From Sphingopyxis sp. (GTDB taxonomy: Bacteria; Pseudomonadota; Alphaproteobacteria; Sphingomonadales; Sphingomonadaceae), in the NCBI RefSeq assembly GCF_016704835.1, contig NZ_JADIZJ010000021.1, positions 310,001-374,000 of the forward strand: a DNA stretch of 64,000 nucleotides, in the 5' to 3' direction. Positions 16,852 through 25,588 of this stretch are shown in pieces (the first letter of the stretch is position 1; each line of letters opens with the position of its first letter). The notes beneath the pieces were generated by a model. That model saw nothing but the letters and a program-made list of their open reading frames with translations. It ran no database searches and was not told where the DNA came from. The position numbers and the translations under genes are program-made.

Positions 16852-18012
16852 ATGACTATGCTCAACGGTATCCGCATCGTCGACCTGACGACGGTGATTT
16901 TCGGTCCCTATGCGACGCAGATGCTCGCCGATCTCGGTGCCGAGGTGATCAAGGTCGAAACCCCCGGGATAGGCGACATCTCACGCTATCTCGGCAGCGG
17001 CGCACCCGATCCGACGATGGGGTCGATTCACCTCACCGTGAACCGCGGCAAGCGATCGATCGCGCTCGACCTTAAAAAGCCCGAGGACGCGGCGGTGCTG
17101 CGCGACCTTGTCGCGACCGCCGACGTCTTTTTTCACAATGTCCGCGGCAAGGCGATTGCCAAGCTGGGGTTCGACTATGCGGGCTGTAAGGCGATCAAGG
17201 ACGACATCATCTACGTCCATGGCACCGGCTTTGGACAGGATGGCCCCTATGCCGATCTTCAGGCCTATGACGACGTCATCCAGGCCGCGACCGGTACCAC
17301 CAGCCTGCTCCCGCGCGTCGATGGCGATCCGCGCCCGCGCTATTTCCCGTCGCTGATCGCCGACAAGATCGCGGGGCAGTTCGGCACGCAGGCGATCCTT
17401 GCGGCGCTGGTCCACAAGCTGCGGACCGGCATGGGGCAGCAGGTCGAAGTGCCGATGTTCGAATGCTTCGCCTCGTTCATGCTCACCGAACATCTGCGCG
17501 ACGCGGCGCTCGATCCGCCGCTCGGCCCCGCGGGCTACCCACGCCAGCTCGACCCGACACGCCAGCCGTTCCCGACCAGTGACGGCTATCTCGCGATTGT
17601 CCCCTATACTCCCGAATCGACGGCACGGCTGATGACACTGCTCGGCAGCCAAGGCCTGACCGATACGCCGGAATTCGAGGCTGCCAAGGCGAAAGGCCAG
17701 CACATGCAGATCGTTTACAGCGAAATCGCCCGCAAAACCCCGGCAAAGACGAGCGCCGAATGGCTGGCACTGTTTGCCGCCAACGACATCCCCGCGATGG
17801 CGGCACGCGACCTGCAGGATATCAAGGCGGATCCGCATTTCATCGCGACGGGTTTCTTCCGGCACCGCACGCATCCCGACGTCGGCGCATTCCACGAAAT
17901 GCAGCCGCCGGTAAAATATGGAGCGATGCCGCCTGGAGATTTGGGTTTCGCGCCGCGCGTCGACGGCGACGGCGCGGTGATCCGCGATGAACTCGCCGAA
18001 CGCCGTCGCTGA
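16852..18012 (+). CDS. Family III CoA-transferase (CaiB/BaiF)
   Basis: 386-residue CoA transferase. The N-terminal GIRIVDLTTVIFGPYATQML, the LADLGAEVIKVETP element and LTVNRGKRSIALDLK are characteristic of the CaiB/BaiF family. The likely catalytic aspartate is in LIADKIAGQFG. It moves CoA between carboxylic acids; the acid cannot be named. The long upstream frame overlaps the regulator gene and is not used; ATG 16852 or 16858 begins the conserved protein. Confidence 0.92.
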   Translation: MTMLNGIRIVDLTTVIFGPYATQMLADLGAEVIKVETPGIGDISRYLGSGAPDPTMGSIHLTVNRGKRSIALDLKKPEDAAVLRDLVATADVFFHNVRGKAIAKLGFDYAGCKAIKDDIIYVHGTGFGQDGPYADLQAYDDVIQAATGTTSLLPRVDGDPRPRYFPSLIADKIAGQFGTQAILAALVHKLRTGMGQQVEVPMFECFASFMLTEHLRDAALDPPLGPAGYPRQLDPTRQPFPTSDGYLAIVPYTPESTARLMTLLGSQGLTDTPEFEAAKAKGQHMQIVYSEIARKTPAKTSAEWLALFAANDIPAMAARDLQDIKADPHFIATGFFRHRTHPDVGAFHEMQPPVKYGAMPPGDLGFAPRVDGDGAVIRDELAERRR

Positions 18013-18077
18013 ACATCGATTATTGCATTGTCGGTCGCGCGCCCTAGCATCGCGCGAAAATAACGAGGGGGAATGAT

Positions 18078-18509
18078 ATGCCTGAAAGCCTGCTTGCACC
18101 CGGCGCGGTGCTCGCGCTGTGGACACTCATCATGCTTGGCTGGGTCGCCGCAACGCGTTTTGGCGCGATGGCCAAGGCGGGCGTCGACCTGAAAGCCGCG
18201 CCGCCGGGCGGTCGTGGGGTCGATCTGGAAAATATTCTGCCGCCGACGATCAACTGGAAATCGCATAATTATACGCATCTGCTCGAACAGCCGACGGTCT
18301 TCTATGCAGTAACCGTTTTCCTACACCTTTCGGGCGGCAGTACCGACCTGACGCGCGGGCTGGCGTGGGCCTATGTCGTGCTGCGCATCGTCCACAGTTT
18401 TTGGCAGGCGACGGTTAATCGTATCCCGGTACGCTTTGCCATTTTCGGGCTGTCGACATTTTGTCTATTCGCACTGGCAGTACTGGCGGTGATCGCCACT
18501 TTGGGTTGA
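18078..18509 (+). CDS. MAPEG family membrane protein (first of pair)
   Basis: 143-residue protein with four hydrophobic helices and the MAPEG-like core NYTHLLEQPTVFYAVTVFL followed by AWAYVVLRIVHS. The family includes membrane glutathione transferases and related proteins; bacterial members of this type are mostly uncharacterised. GGGGGAA precedes ATG 18078. The next gene is a paralogue in tandem. Confidence 0.88.
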   Translation: MPESLLAPGAVLALWTLIMLGWVAATRFGAMAKAGVDLKAAPPGGRGVDLENILPPTINWKSHNYTHLLEQPTVFYAVTVFLHLSGGSTDLTRGLAWAYVVLRIVHSFWQATVNRIPVRFAIFGLSTFCLFALAVLAVIATLG

Positions 18510-18521
18510 GGGGGAAATATC

Positions 18522-18956
18522 ATGGAAACCAATGCAATTTTGGGGCCGGTCGCGACACTTGCGCTGTGGTCGATGATCATCTGGGTGTGGATGTACGCAA
18601 CCCGCATCCCGGCGATGCAGCGAGCCAAGATCGACGCCGCCAAAATGGTGGGCGGCACCGGCAAGAGCCTTGACGAAGTGCTGCCGCCGGAAGTGCAGTG
18701 GAAGGCGCACAACTATAACCACTTGATGGAACAGCCGACGATCTTCTACGCCGTCGCGCTGGCACTCGCGGTCGGCGGCATGGGCGGCGGGCTGAATACC
18801 CAGATCGCCTGGGCCTATGTCGGCTTAAGGATCATTCACAGCCTGATCCAGGTGACCGTCAATCGGGTCCTGTGGCGCTTCGCCGTTTTCGCACTGGCCA
18901 GCCTCGCGCTGCTCGCGCTATGCGTGCACGCGTTCATGGGGTTTGTGTTGCATTGA
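18522..18956 (+). CDS. MAPEG family membrane protein (second of pair)
   Basis: 144-residue paralogue of the preceding protein, starting 12 nt after it with GAGGGGGAA upstream. The shared core is NYNHLMEQPTIFYAVALAL and AWAYVGLRIIHSLIQVTVNR. Both proteins keep the HLxEQP motif, the loop that in MAPEG enzymes lies near the glutathione site. The pair may form a hetero-oligomer, given that the family is trimeric. Tandem duplication is visible; function is inferred at family level only. Confidence 0.88.
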   Translation: METNAILGPVATLALWSMIIWVWMYATRIPAMQRAKIDAAKMVGGTGKSLDEVLPPEVQWKAHNYNHLMEQPTIFYAVALALAVGGMGGGLNTQIAWAYVGLRIIHSLIQVTVNRVLWRFAVFALASLALLALCVHAFMGFVLH

Positions 18957-18964
18957 TGCCTTCA

Positions 18965-18989
18965 CGCCCTCCCCTTTAGGGGGAGGGCG
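18965..18989. terminator. Hairpin after the MAPEG pair
   Basis: Perfect 10-bp stem CGCCCTCCCC/GGGGAGGGCG with a 5-nt loop, about 10 nt past the stop codon. No T run follows, so termination strength is uncertain. It could serve the convergent transcript as well. Confidence 0.55.
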
Positions 18990-19087
18990 GCAAGACTTGC
19001 GAACGTTTACGTTAGTCGCAGCGGGCAGGTCCATCGGCCATGCGGCAACCCTACGGACCCCTCGCCGGAGCGGGACCGGACCCTATG

Positions 19088-20287
19088 CTATTTCGAAAAC
19101 CGCCCCGCCAGTTCCACATGCGTCGACCAGCGGAACTGACCAACTGGTTGCACCCAATCGAGCGTATAACCACCATCGACCAGCAGCTTCGCATCGCGCG
19201 CAAAGCTCGCGGGATTGCAGCTAACATACGCGATTACCGGCGTGTCCGATGCCGCCAGTTGCGCAACTTGCTCTTCGGCCCCCGCACGCGGCGGATCGAC
19301 GATCACCGCGCCAAAGCGGTTCAACTCCGCCGGGATCAGCGGCCGCCGGAACAGGTCGCGATGCTCGGTCGCAACCAGCGCCCCGGCTCGGTTGGCGGAC
19401 GCTTTCAACGCCGCAATCGCATCGCGCGCGCCCTCGGCAGCATAGACCTTGCGCCCCTTCTGAAGCGACAGCGCAAACGTGCCGACCCCAGCAAACAGGT
19501 CAGCCACCGCCGCGGCATCGCCGATCGCTTTCGCAACCGCATCGACCAACGCCGTCTGCCCCATGGCGGTCGGCTGCAGAAACGAGAAAGCCGGAACTTC
19601 GACCGTGACGTCTCCGAAACGGACGGTGGGCGGCTCGGGCTGCCACAAGGTTTCCAACCCATGCCCCTGATCGACGGCAAAGCGCGCCAGCTTATGCGTT
19701 CCCGCAAAATCCTGAAGCGCCATCGCGGCGTCCAGTCCGTCTGCCTTTACGCCTTCCAATATCACTTCGACGCCTTGATCGAGCATCTGCAGCTTGACCT
19801 TTACCGGTCGCTTCTGCTGCGCAATCGTCGCCAGCAACTCGCGTAGCGGTGCGATCAGCGCGAACAATTCGGGCAGCAGCAGCGGGCATTGCCGCATATC
19901 GACGATCTGGTTGCTCTGCGCCGCGTTGAACCCGATCGCCACCTGCTTGCCGGTGCGCAGCGCAGTGAGTGCCGCGCGACGGCGGCTCTGCGGCGGCGAC
20001 AGCAGCGCAGGCAAGACGTCGCCCACCGGCACGTCCTGCCCCGCCAAAGCTCCAACCACCCGGTCGCGCACAAAATCAGCGAGCGCGGGCTCGGCGACAT
20101 GCTGCAATTCGCACCCACCGCATTTGCCGAAATGGCGGCACAGCGGTTCGGCGCGGTTCGGCCCGGGGATCAGCGTCCCGTCGACCGCTAAGTGATCGCC
20201 CGGAACGCCGCCAGCGACATGGCGGCCATCGCCGGTCACGCCATCGCCGCGCGCGGCAATGCGCTCGATCAGCGCAGTTTCGCTCAT
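19088..20287 (-). CDS. rlmD: 23S rRNA (uracil-C5)-methyltransferase, RlmD/TrmA family
   Basis: 399-residue AdoMet-dependent RNA m5U methyltransferase. The [4Fe-4S] cysteines are visible as Cys50, Cys56, Cys59 and a fourth at about Cys134 (MRQCPLL). The methyltransferase core has ADLFAGVGTFALSL, VIVDPPRAGAEEQ, and the catalytic cysteine in YVSCNPASFARD. It starts at ATG 20287, directly after the nnr stop, so the two are translationally linked. RlmD is the best guess; a TrmA or RlmC-like role cannot be excluded. Confidence 0.88.
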   Translation of the reverse strand: MSETALIERIAARGDGVTGDGRHVAGGVPGDHLAVDGTLIPGPNRAEPLCRHFGKCGGCELQHVAEPALADFVRDRVVGALAGQDVPVGDVLPALLSPPQSRRRAALTALRTGKQVAIGFNAAQSNQIVDMRQCPLLLPELFALIAPLRELLATIAQQKRPVKVKLQMLDQGVEVILEGVKADGLDAAMALQDFAGTHKLARFAVDQGHGLETLWQPEPPTVRFGDVTVEVPAFSFLQPTAMGQTALVDAVAKAIGDAAAVADLFAGVGTFALSLQKGRKVYAAEGARDAIAALKASANRAGALVATEHRDLFRRPLIPAELNRFGAVIVDPPRAGAEEQVAQLAASDTPVIAYVSCNPASFARDAKLLVDGGYTLDWVQPVGQFRWSTHVELAGRFSK

Positions 20288-20288
20288 T

Positions 20289-21641
20289 TCATTCCCTAAC
20301 CAGATCGTCGGCGACAAGGCCGGGGCCTATACGCGTGGCCTGCGCGATATGCCACCCCACCGCCGCCACCGCCGCGTCGAAGGTATCGACGCCGCGCGCC
20401 AGCATCGCCCCACACGCCCCCGCCAGCACATCACCCGTCCCTGCGGTCGCCAGCCAGGGGTTGCCCGGCCAGGCCGCCACGACGCGGCCGTCGGGCGCGG
20501 CAATGATGGTATCGGCGCCTTTATAAACGACCACCGCACCTGTCCGCACCGCCGCCGCCTTCGTCCGGTCGATCTTGCTGCCATCAAGTTCGGGGAAAGC
20601 GTGCGCGAACTCGCCCTCATGCGGGGTCAGGATCGCCCGGCATGGCGTTGCGCACAGCCGCGGCAGAGCAGCGGCAATCGCTGCCGCATCGAGCACCAGC
20701 GGTTTGCCCGAATCGAGCGCAGCCTCGACGTCGAACAGCAGTTCATCGCTCGCCGGAAAGCCCGGCCCGATCACCACCGCCCCAACGCGCGGATCGCTCA
20801 GCCGCGCGCCAAAGCGCGCCTCGCTCTCAGTGATGATCGCCGACAGCGGCGCGCGTTCACTGCCCTCCAAAACCACATACCCCGCCCCCGCGCGCAGCGC
20901 CGCCGCCGACGCCAGCCCTGCCGCCCCCGGCATCGGCCCGGCAATCACCAGCACCATCCCGCGGTTGAATTTGTGCGTAGTCGCGTCGGGCGTTCGGGTC
21001 GTCGCCAGCGGCAGTGTCCGCATCATGCCGCGCGGCGCAATCCCGATCGGCGCGAGCAGCACGCGGCCGCAGGCGGGGGCGTTCGGCAGCAGCACATGCG
21101 CGGGCTTCAGTGCGCCAAGCGCTACCGTGGTATCGGCGGCCAGCGGCGGTATCCAATCAGCGTTTCCGTCGCTTTCGACGCCACTTGGTACATCGACCGC
21201 GAGAACGCGGCGTCCGGCGAAGCGCTGCAACGACAGCGCCAGATTGTCATCCAGCGGCCGCGACAGTCCAACACCGAACAGTGCATCGACGATCAGCGGC
21301 GCCGGCGCCAACGTGGAGTCCAGCAGCTCGACCGACCCGCACCATTCCGCACGCGCAACTCTTGCCAGATCGGTCGTCGGCTCGGCCAAAGCCGCAACCC
21401 GCACCGCCGCGCCGCGTTCCGCCAGCAACCGCGCCGCGACATAACCGTCGCCGCCATTATTGCCTGGACCGCAAAGGACCAGAACCGGCGCCCCCGCCGC
21501 CATCCGCCACGCGATATCGGCCACCGCCGCACCGGCGCGCTCCATCAGTTCGGACAGCGGCGTACCCTGCACCGCGCAGGCGGCCTCGGCCTCGCGCATC
21601 ACGGCGCTGGTCAGGATCGGGGCGTCGGCGGGAACGGACAT
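20289..21641 (-). CDS. nnr: Bifunctional NAD(P)H-hydrate epimerase/dehydratase
   Basis: 450-residue metabolite-repair enzyme. The N-terminal epimerase domain (1 to about 200) contains CGPGNNGGDGYVAARLL; the C-terminal ADP/ATP-dependent dehydratase domain has ILTPHEGEFAHAF and the ribokinase-like GTGDVLAGACGAML. It converts damaged R- and S-NAD(P)H hydrates back to NAD(P)H. It is the first gene of a pair with the rlmD-like gene, which begins at its stop codon. Confidence 0.95.
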   Translation of the reverse strand: MSVPADAPILTSAVMREAEAACAVQGTPLSELMERAGAAVADIAWRMAAGAPVLVLCGPGNNGGDGYVAARLLAERGAAVRVAALAEPTTDLARVARAEWCGSVELLDSTLAPAPLIVDALFGVGLSRPLDDNLALSLQRFAGRRVLAVDVPSGVESDGNADWIPPLAADTTVALGALKPAHVLLPNAPACGRVLLAPIGIAPRGMMRTLPLATTRTPDATTHKFNRGMVLVIAGPMPGAAGLASAAALRAGAGYVVLEGSERAPLSAIITESEARFGARLSDPRVGAVVIGPGFPASDELLFDVEAALDSGKPLVLDAAAIAAALPRLCATPCRAILTPHEGEFAHAFPELDGSKIDRTKAAAVRTGAVVVYKGADTIIAAPDGRVVAAWPGNPWLATAGTGDVLAGACGAMLARGVDTFDAAVAAVGWHIAQATRIGPGLVADDLVRE

Positions 21642-21706
21642 CGCGTCAGACTAGCACGACCAGCCAAAAAGTCGCGGTGGAAGCGCTCGGCCCCCTCAAC
21701 CCGTCA

Positions 21707-22093
21707 TCAGGTCCCACCACCCGTATTGGCAGGCAACCGATACCGATCATTCCCGATTGCAACCTCGATCATGCCGTCACCCACGATCGACACCTTCGCT
21801 GGCTCGGCCCCGTCGGCCGACACGACACCGTGCCCGTCGGACGTGATCTGCAACCGGCGGTATCCGACATTCGCACGCCCGACCACCAGCACCGCGCCGT
21901 CCTGACCGCTCATCTCCTCAACGGTACACGTGCGATCGAACAGCTTGGCGCCTTCCAGCGCGCATTCGATACGCCCATTTTCCGCCGCTGCGCGCGACCC
22001 GCGGGCTTCCGCTTCCGCCAAATCGTCATTGTCGGGCGCGCCGCTGCACGCGGCGAGGAGCATGAGTCCTGCGATACCCCCCAATTTCTGCAT
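21707..22093 (-). CDS. Predicted lipoprotein, function unknown
   Basis: 128 residues starting at ATG 22093, overlapping the ilvD stop by one base (TAATG). Signal MQKLGGIAGLMLLAACSGAP ends in a lipobox at Cys16. The mature part has two further cysteines (IECALEGAKLFDRTCTVEE) that may form a disulfide, and a short beta-rich C-terminus with an IEVAIGNDRYRLPA ending. Small lipoproteins of this appearance are frequent in sphingomonads. No function can be assigned. Confidence 0.82.
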   Translation of the reverse strand: MQKLGGIAGLMLLAACSGAPDNDDLAEAEARGSRAAAENGRIECALEGAKLFDRTCTVEEMSGQDGAVLVVGRANVGYRRLQITSDGHGVVSADGAEPAKVSIVGDGMIEVAIGNDRYRLPANTGGGT

Positions 22094-23949
22094 TACTTGT
22101 TTTTCAACTGTGACAGGTCGCGCACCGCGCCGCGCGCGGCGCTCGTCGTCATCGCGGCATAGGCCTGCAGCGCCACCGAAACCTTGCGCGGACGAGGCTT
22201 GGCGGGTTGCCATGCGGCGTCGCCTTTGGCCTCCATCGCCGTCCGCCGCGCTACCAGCACGGCATCCGGGACGGCGAGGTGGATCGTGCGTTTCGGAATG
22301 TCGATCTCGATCATATCACCATCTTCGACCAGGCCGATCAGGCCACCCTCAGCGGCTTCGGGCGAGGCATGGCCGATCGACAGGCCCGACGTGCCGCCCG
22401 AAAAGCGCCCGTCGGTGACCAGTGCGCACGCCGCACCCAGCCCCTTCGATTTCAAATAGCTGGTTGGATAGAGCATTTCCTGCATCCCCGGTCCGCCCTT
22501 CGGCCCCTCGTAACGGATGACGACGACATCGCCCGCGATGACCTGCCCGGTCAATATGCCCGCCACCGATGCATCCTGGCTTTCAAACAGCTTCGCCGGT
22601 CCCGAGAATTTCAGGATCGATTCATCAACCCCCGCGGTTTTCACGATACAGCCGTCGAGCGCGAGATTGCCCGACAGCACCGCCAGTCCGCCATCCTGGC
22701 TGAACGCGTGCGATGCCGACCGGATCACTCCGGTTTCCCGGTCAAGATCGAGCGAATCCCAGCGCCGCTCCTGGCTGAACGCGACCTGTGTGGGCACCCC
22801 GCCCGGTGCCGCCATGAAGAATTTCTGCACCTCGGGATCGTTGGTCCGCGAGATGTCCCATTTGTTCAGCGCATCGCCCAGCGTTGCGCTGTGCACGGTC
22901 GGCAGATGCGCGTGGAGCAGCCCCGCGCGTTCGAGCTGGCCGAGGATCGCCATGATCCCGCCGGCGCGGTGAACATCCTCCATATGGACGTCGGACTTGG
23001 CGGGCGCGACCTTCGACAGGCACGGCACCCGCCGCGACAGCCGGTCGATGTCGGTCATGGTGAAATCGACCCCGGCCTCGAACGCCGCCGCCAGCAAATG
23101 CAGCACCGTGTTCGTCGATCCCCCCATCGCAATGTCGAGACTCATCGCATTCTCGAACGCTTCAATGGTCGCGATATTGCGCGGCAGGACGCTGTCATCG
23201 CCTTCCTCATAGTGCCGCTTGCACATCTCGACGACGATCCGTCCCGCGCGCAGGAAAAGCTCCTTGCGGTCGGCGTGCGTCGCCAGCTGCGATCCGTTGC
23301 CCGGGAGCGACAGCCCGAGCGCCTCGGTCAGGCAGTTCATCGAATTGGCGGTGAACATGCCCGAGCATGAGCCACAGGTCGGACACGCTGCCTGCTCGAT
23401 CGCCAGAACTTCCTCATCGCTATATTTCTCGTCTGCAGCAGCGACCATCGCATCGACCAGGTCGAGCGCAACGGTCTTGCCCTTTAGCACGACCTTGCCC
23501 GCCTCCATCGGCCCGCCCGATACGAACACGACCGGGATATTGATGCGCAGCGCCGCCATCAGCATGCCCGGGGTGATCTTGTCACAGTTGGAGATGCACA
23601 CCATCGCGTCGGCGCAATGCGCGTTGACCATATATTCGACCGAGTCCGCGATTAGGTCGCGTGACGGCAACGAATAGAGCATCCCGTCATGCCCCATCGC
23701 GATCCCGTCATCGACCGCAATCGTATTGAATTCCTTGGCGACCCCGCCGACCGCCTCGATCTCGCGCGCAACCATCTGGCCCAAGTCTTTCAGATGGACG
23801 TGGCCGGGGACGAACTGGGTAAAGCTGTTGACCACCGCGATGATCGGCTTGCCGAAATCGCCGTCCTTCATCCCCGTCGCACGCCACAGTCCGCGGGCTC
23901 CAGCCTGATTGCGGCCATGCGTGGTCGTGCGCGAACGATAAGAAGGCAT
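22093..23949 (-). CDS. ilvD: Dihydroxy-acid dehydratase
   Basis: 618-residue Fe-S dehydratase of the branched-chain amino acid pathway, converting 2,3-dihydroxy-isovalerate and -methylvalerate to the 2-oxo acids. Cluster cysteines are in SNCDKITPGM (Cys122) and CPTCGSCSG (Cys189, 192, 195); the C-terminal PKGGPGMQEMLYPTSYL motif is typical. Full length for the family. The short AT-rich stretch at 23950-24000 probably holds its promoter; no attenuator-like leader was seen there. Confidence 0.97.
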   Translation of the reverse strand: MPSYRSRTTTHGRNQAGARGLWRATGMKDGDFGKPIIAVVNSFTQFVPGHVHLKDLGQMVAREIEAVGGVAKEFNTIAVDDGIAMGHDGMLYSLPSRDLIADSVEYMVNAHCADAMVCISNCDKITPGMLMAALRINIPVVFVSGGPMEAGKVVLKGKTVALDLVDAMVAAADEKYSDEEVLAIEQAACPTCGSCSGMFTANSMNCLTEALGLSLPGNGSQLATHADRKELFLRAGRIVVEMCKRHYEEGDDSVLPRNIATIEAFENAMSLDIAMGGSTNTVLHLLAAAFEAGVDFTMTDIDRLSRRVPCLSKVAPAKSDVHMEDVHRAGGIMAILGQLERAGLLHAHLPTVHSATLGDALNKWDISRTNDPEVQKFFMAAPGGVPTQVAFSQERRWDSLDLDRETGVIRSASHAFSQDGGLAVLSGNLALDGCIVKTAGVDESILKFSGPAKLFESQDASVAGILTGQVIAGDVVVIRYEGPKGGPGMQEMLYPTSYLKSKGLGAACALVTDGRFSGGTSGLSIGHASPEAAEGGLIGLVEDGDMIEIDIPKRTIHLAVPDAVLVARRTAMEAKGDAAWQPAKPRPRKVSVALQAYAAMTTSAARGAVRDLSQLKNK

Positions 23950-24008
23950 TTTTCAGTTTCCTAGAAATATAATTACAATTAATTGGGAGAGAACGCGCCT
24001 CTACACGC

Positions 24009-24740
24009 CTAGCCCGCGATGTTCAACGCCACTTTCTGACACATTCGCGCCAACCGCGCGGCAAACAGCGCCTGCCCCGCCGCATCGCCGACGAGATCCT
24101 GCCGCATCTCGATCCCGACGTAGGGAATACCATTGCTTTCGGCATGGCGGTTCATCGTCGCGTTGAGCAGCTTGCCCGAATAGGGTAGCTGATCTCCGAC
24201 GATCATGCCTTCGGCCTTCAGCGCCGCGATCGCCGCCGCCGCCAGCCGGTCGTCGTCATTATACAGCACCCCGACATGCCACGGCCGCGCCTGATCGGGA
24301 TGCGCCGCCAGCACCGGGGTAAAGCTGTGCAGTGACAGGATCATGGCCGGACGATGCGCTGTGGTCGTCGCCGCAATATGCGCGTGATAAGGCCGAAAGA
24401 ACCGCCCCAGCCGCGCTTCGCGGCCTGCCTCGTCCAGCGCATTTCCCGGCACCGCATGCCCATCGCTCGCGATCGGCAGCACCCCCGGCGACTCCTCCTC
24501 GCGATTGCAGTCGGCCACCAGTCGCGACACCCCGCCCAGGATCGCGGCGTCGACCGCGTCGTTCTCGACCAGCGAGGCTGCCACCTCAGCAACCCCAATA
24601 TCGATCGCGATATGATTGGTCAGCAGTGCCGGATCGATCCCCAGATCGATGTCATCTGGAACATAGTTCGATGCATGATCCGCGATCAGCAAGATGCCGC
24701 CTGTCCGCGGCGTCCCCAACTGGCGCCACGCCTCGTTCAC
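24009..24740 (-). CDS. N-formylglutamate amidohydrolase family protein
   Basis: 243 residues of the N-formylglutamate amidohydrolase family, with ADHASNYVPDD, the DIGVAEVAASL element and ILSLHSFTPVL around putative metal ligands. The frame continues upstream into ispE, but the conserved protein begins at GTG 24740, which overlaps the ispE stop (GTGA). Family members release formate from N-formylglutamate in histidine degradation; no hut genes are nearby, so another N-formyl substrate is possible. Confidence 0.88.
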   Translation of the reverse strand: MNEAWRQLGTPRTGGILLIADHASNYVPDDIDLGIDPALLTNHIAIDIGVAEVAASLVENDAVDAAILGGVSRLVADCNREEESPGVLPIASDGHAVPGNALDEAGREARLGRFFRPYHAHIAATTTAHRPAMILSLHSFTPVLAAHPDQARPWHVGVLYNDDDRLAAAAIAALKAEGMIVGDQLPYSGKLLNATMNRHAESNGIPYVGIEMRQDLVGDAAGQALFAARLARMCQKVALNIAG

Positions 24741-25588
24741 CGCAGCGCGCCTGCCAACTGCCACCACTGCGGATGACTCTGCGCCAGCGAAACCGCCGCT
24801 GCATCGCGCTCCGCCGCTGCATCGAACAGTGCAAAACAGGTCGCGCCAGATCCCGACATCCGCGCCAGCCAAGGCCGAAGCGCGCCGAGTTCGAGCAGCA
24901 CATCGGCAATCGCTGGACATTGCGCAGTGGCGGGACGTTGCAAATCGTTGCGCGCTGCCAGCAACTGCGCCCGCCCCGCCGGATCGCCGAACAATTCTCC
25001 ACGGTCGATGCCGTCCCACGCGGCGAAAACCGGCGCAGTCGCGACCGGCTGGCGCGGGTTGACGAGGAGCACCGGCGTGCCAGCCAGCCGCAGTTCGGGA
25101 ACGGCGCTCAATTCTTCGCCGACCCCTACGCCCAGACAGGTTGAACTTGCCACACACGCGGCAATATCGGCGCCGAGCGGGCTGATGATCCGCGTCAGCG
25201 CCGCATCGCCGAGTTCTGGCAGGAATTGCGTCCGCACCAGCCGCGCCATCGCCGCTGCATCCGCCGACCCGCCGCCAATTCCCGCCGCCACGGGTAACCG
25301 TTTGCTCAGCGTCACCGCGAGCGGCGGCACGCGATCGGCGCCATGACGCTCGCGCAGCAGTGCCATCACCTGCATCACCAGATTGTCGTCGCCCGCGCTC
25401 AGCCTCTCGGCAAACTCACCAGCGATCGTCAGGCTGTCCGCCGCCGCCACCTCGGCGACAATCCCGTCGCCGCCATCGACAAAGGCGAACAAGGTCTCGA
25501 TGTCATGATAGCCGTCGCTTCGCCGCGCCCGCACGTGCAGCGCGAGATTGATCTTCGCCCAACCGGTTTCCTGCATCACATCGTTCAT
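24737..25588 (-). CDS. ispE: 4-diphosphocytidyl-2-C-methyl-D-erythritol kinase
   Basis: 283-residue GHMP kinase of the MEP isoprenoid pathway. It shows the N-terminal AKINLALHVRARRSDGYHDI, the ATP loop PVAAGIGGGSADAAA and the C-terminal MSGSGATCFALF. It starts at ATG 25588, overlapping the TPR gene's stop (ATGA), and ends overlapping the next gene, so TPR, ispE and amidohydrolase genes are one coupled unit. Confidence 0.95.
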   Translation of the reverse strand: MNDVMQETGWAKINLALHVRARRSDGYHDIETLFAFVDGGDGIVAEVAAADSLTIAGEFAERLSAGDDNLVMQVMALLRERHGADRVPPLAVTLSKRLPVAAGIGGGSADAAAMARLVRTQFLPELGDAALTRIISPLGADIAACVASSTCLGVGVGEELSAVPELRLAGTPVLLVNPRQPVATAPVFAAWDGIDRGELFGDPAGRAQLLAARNDLQRPATAQCPAIADVLLELGALRPWLARMSGSGATCFALFDAAAERDAAAVSLAQSHPQWWQLAGALR

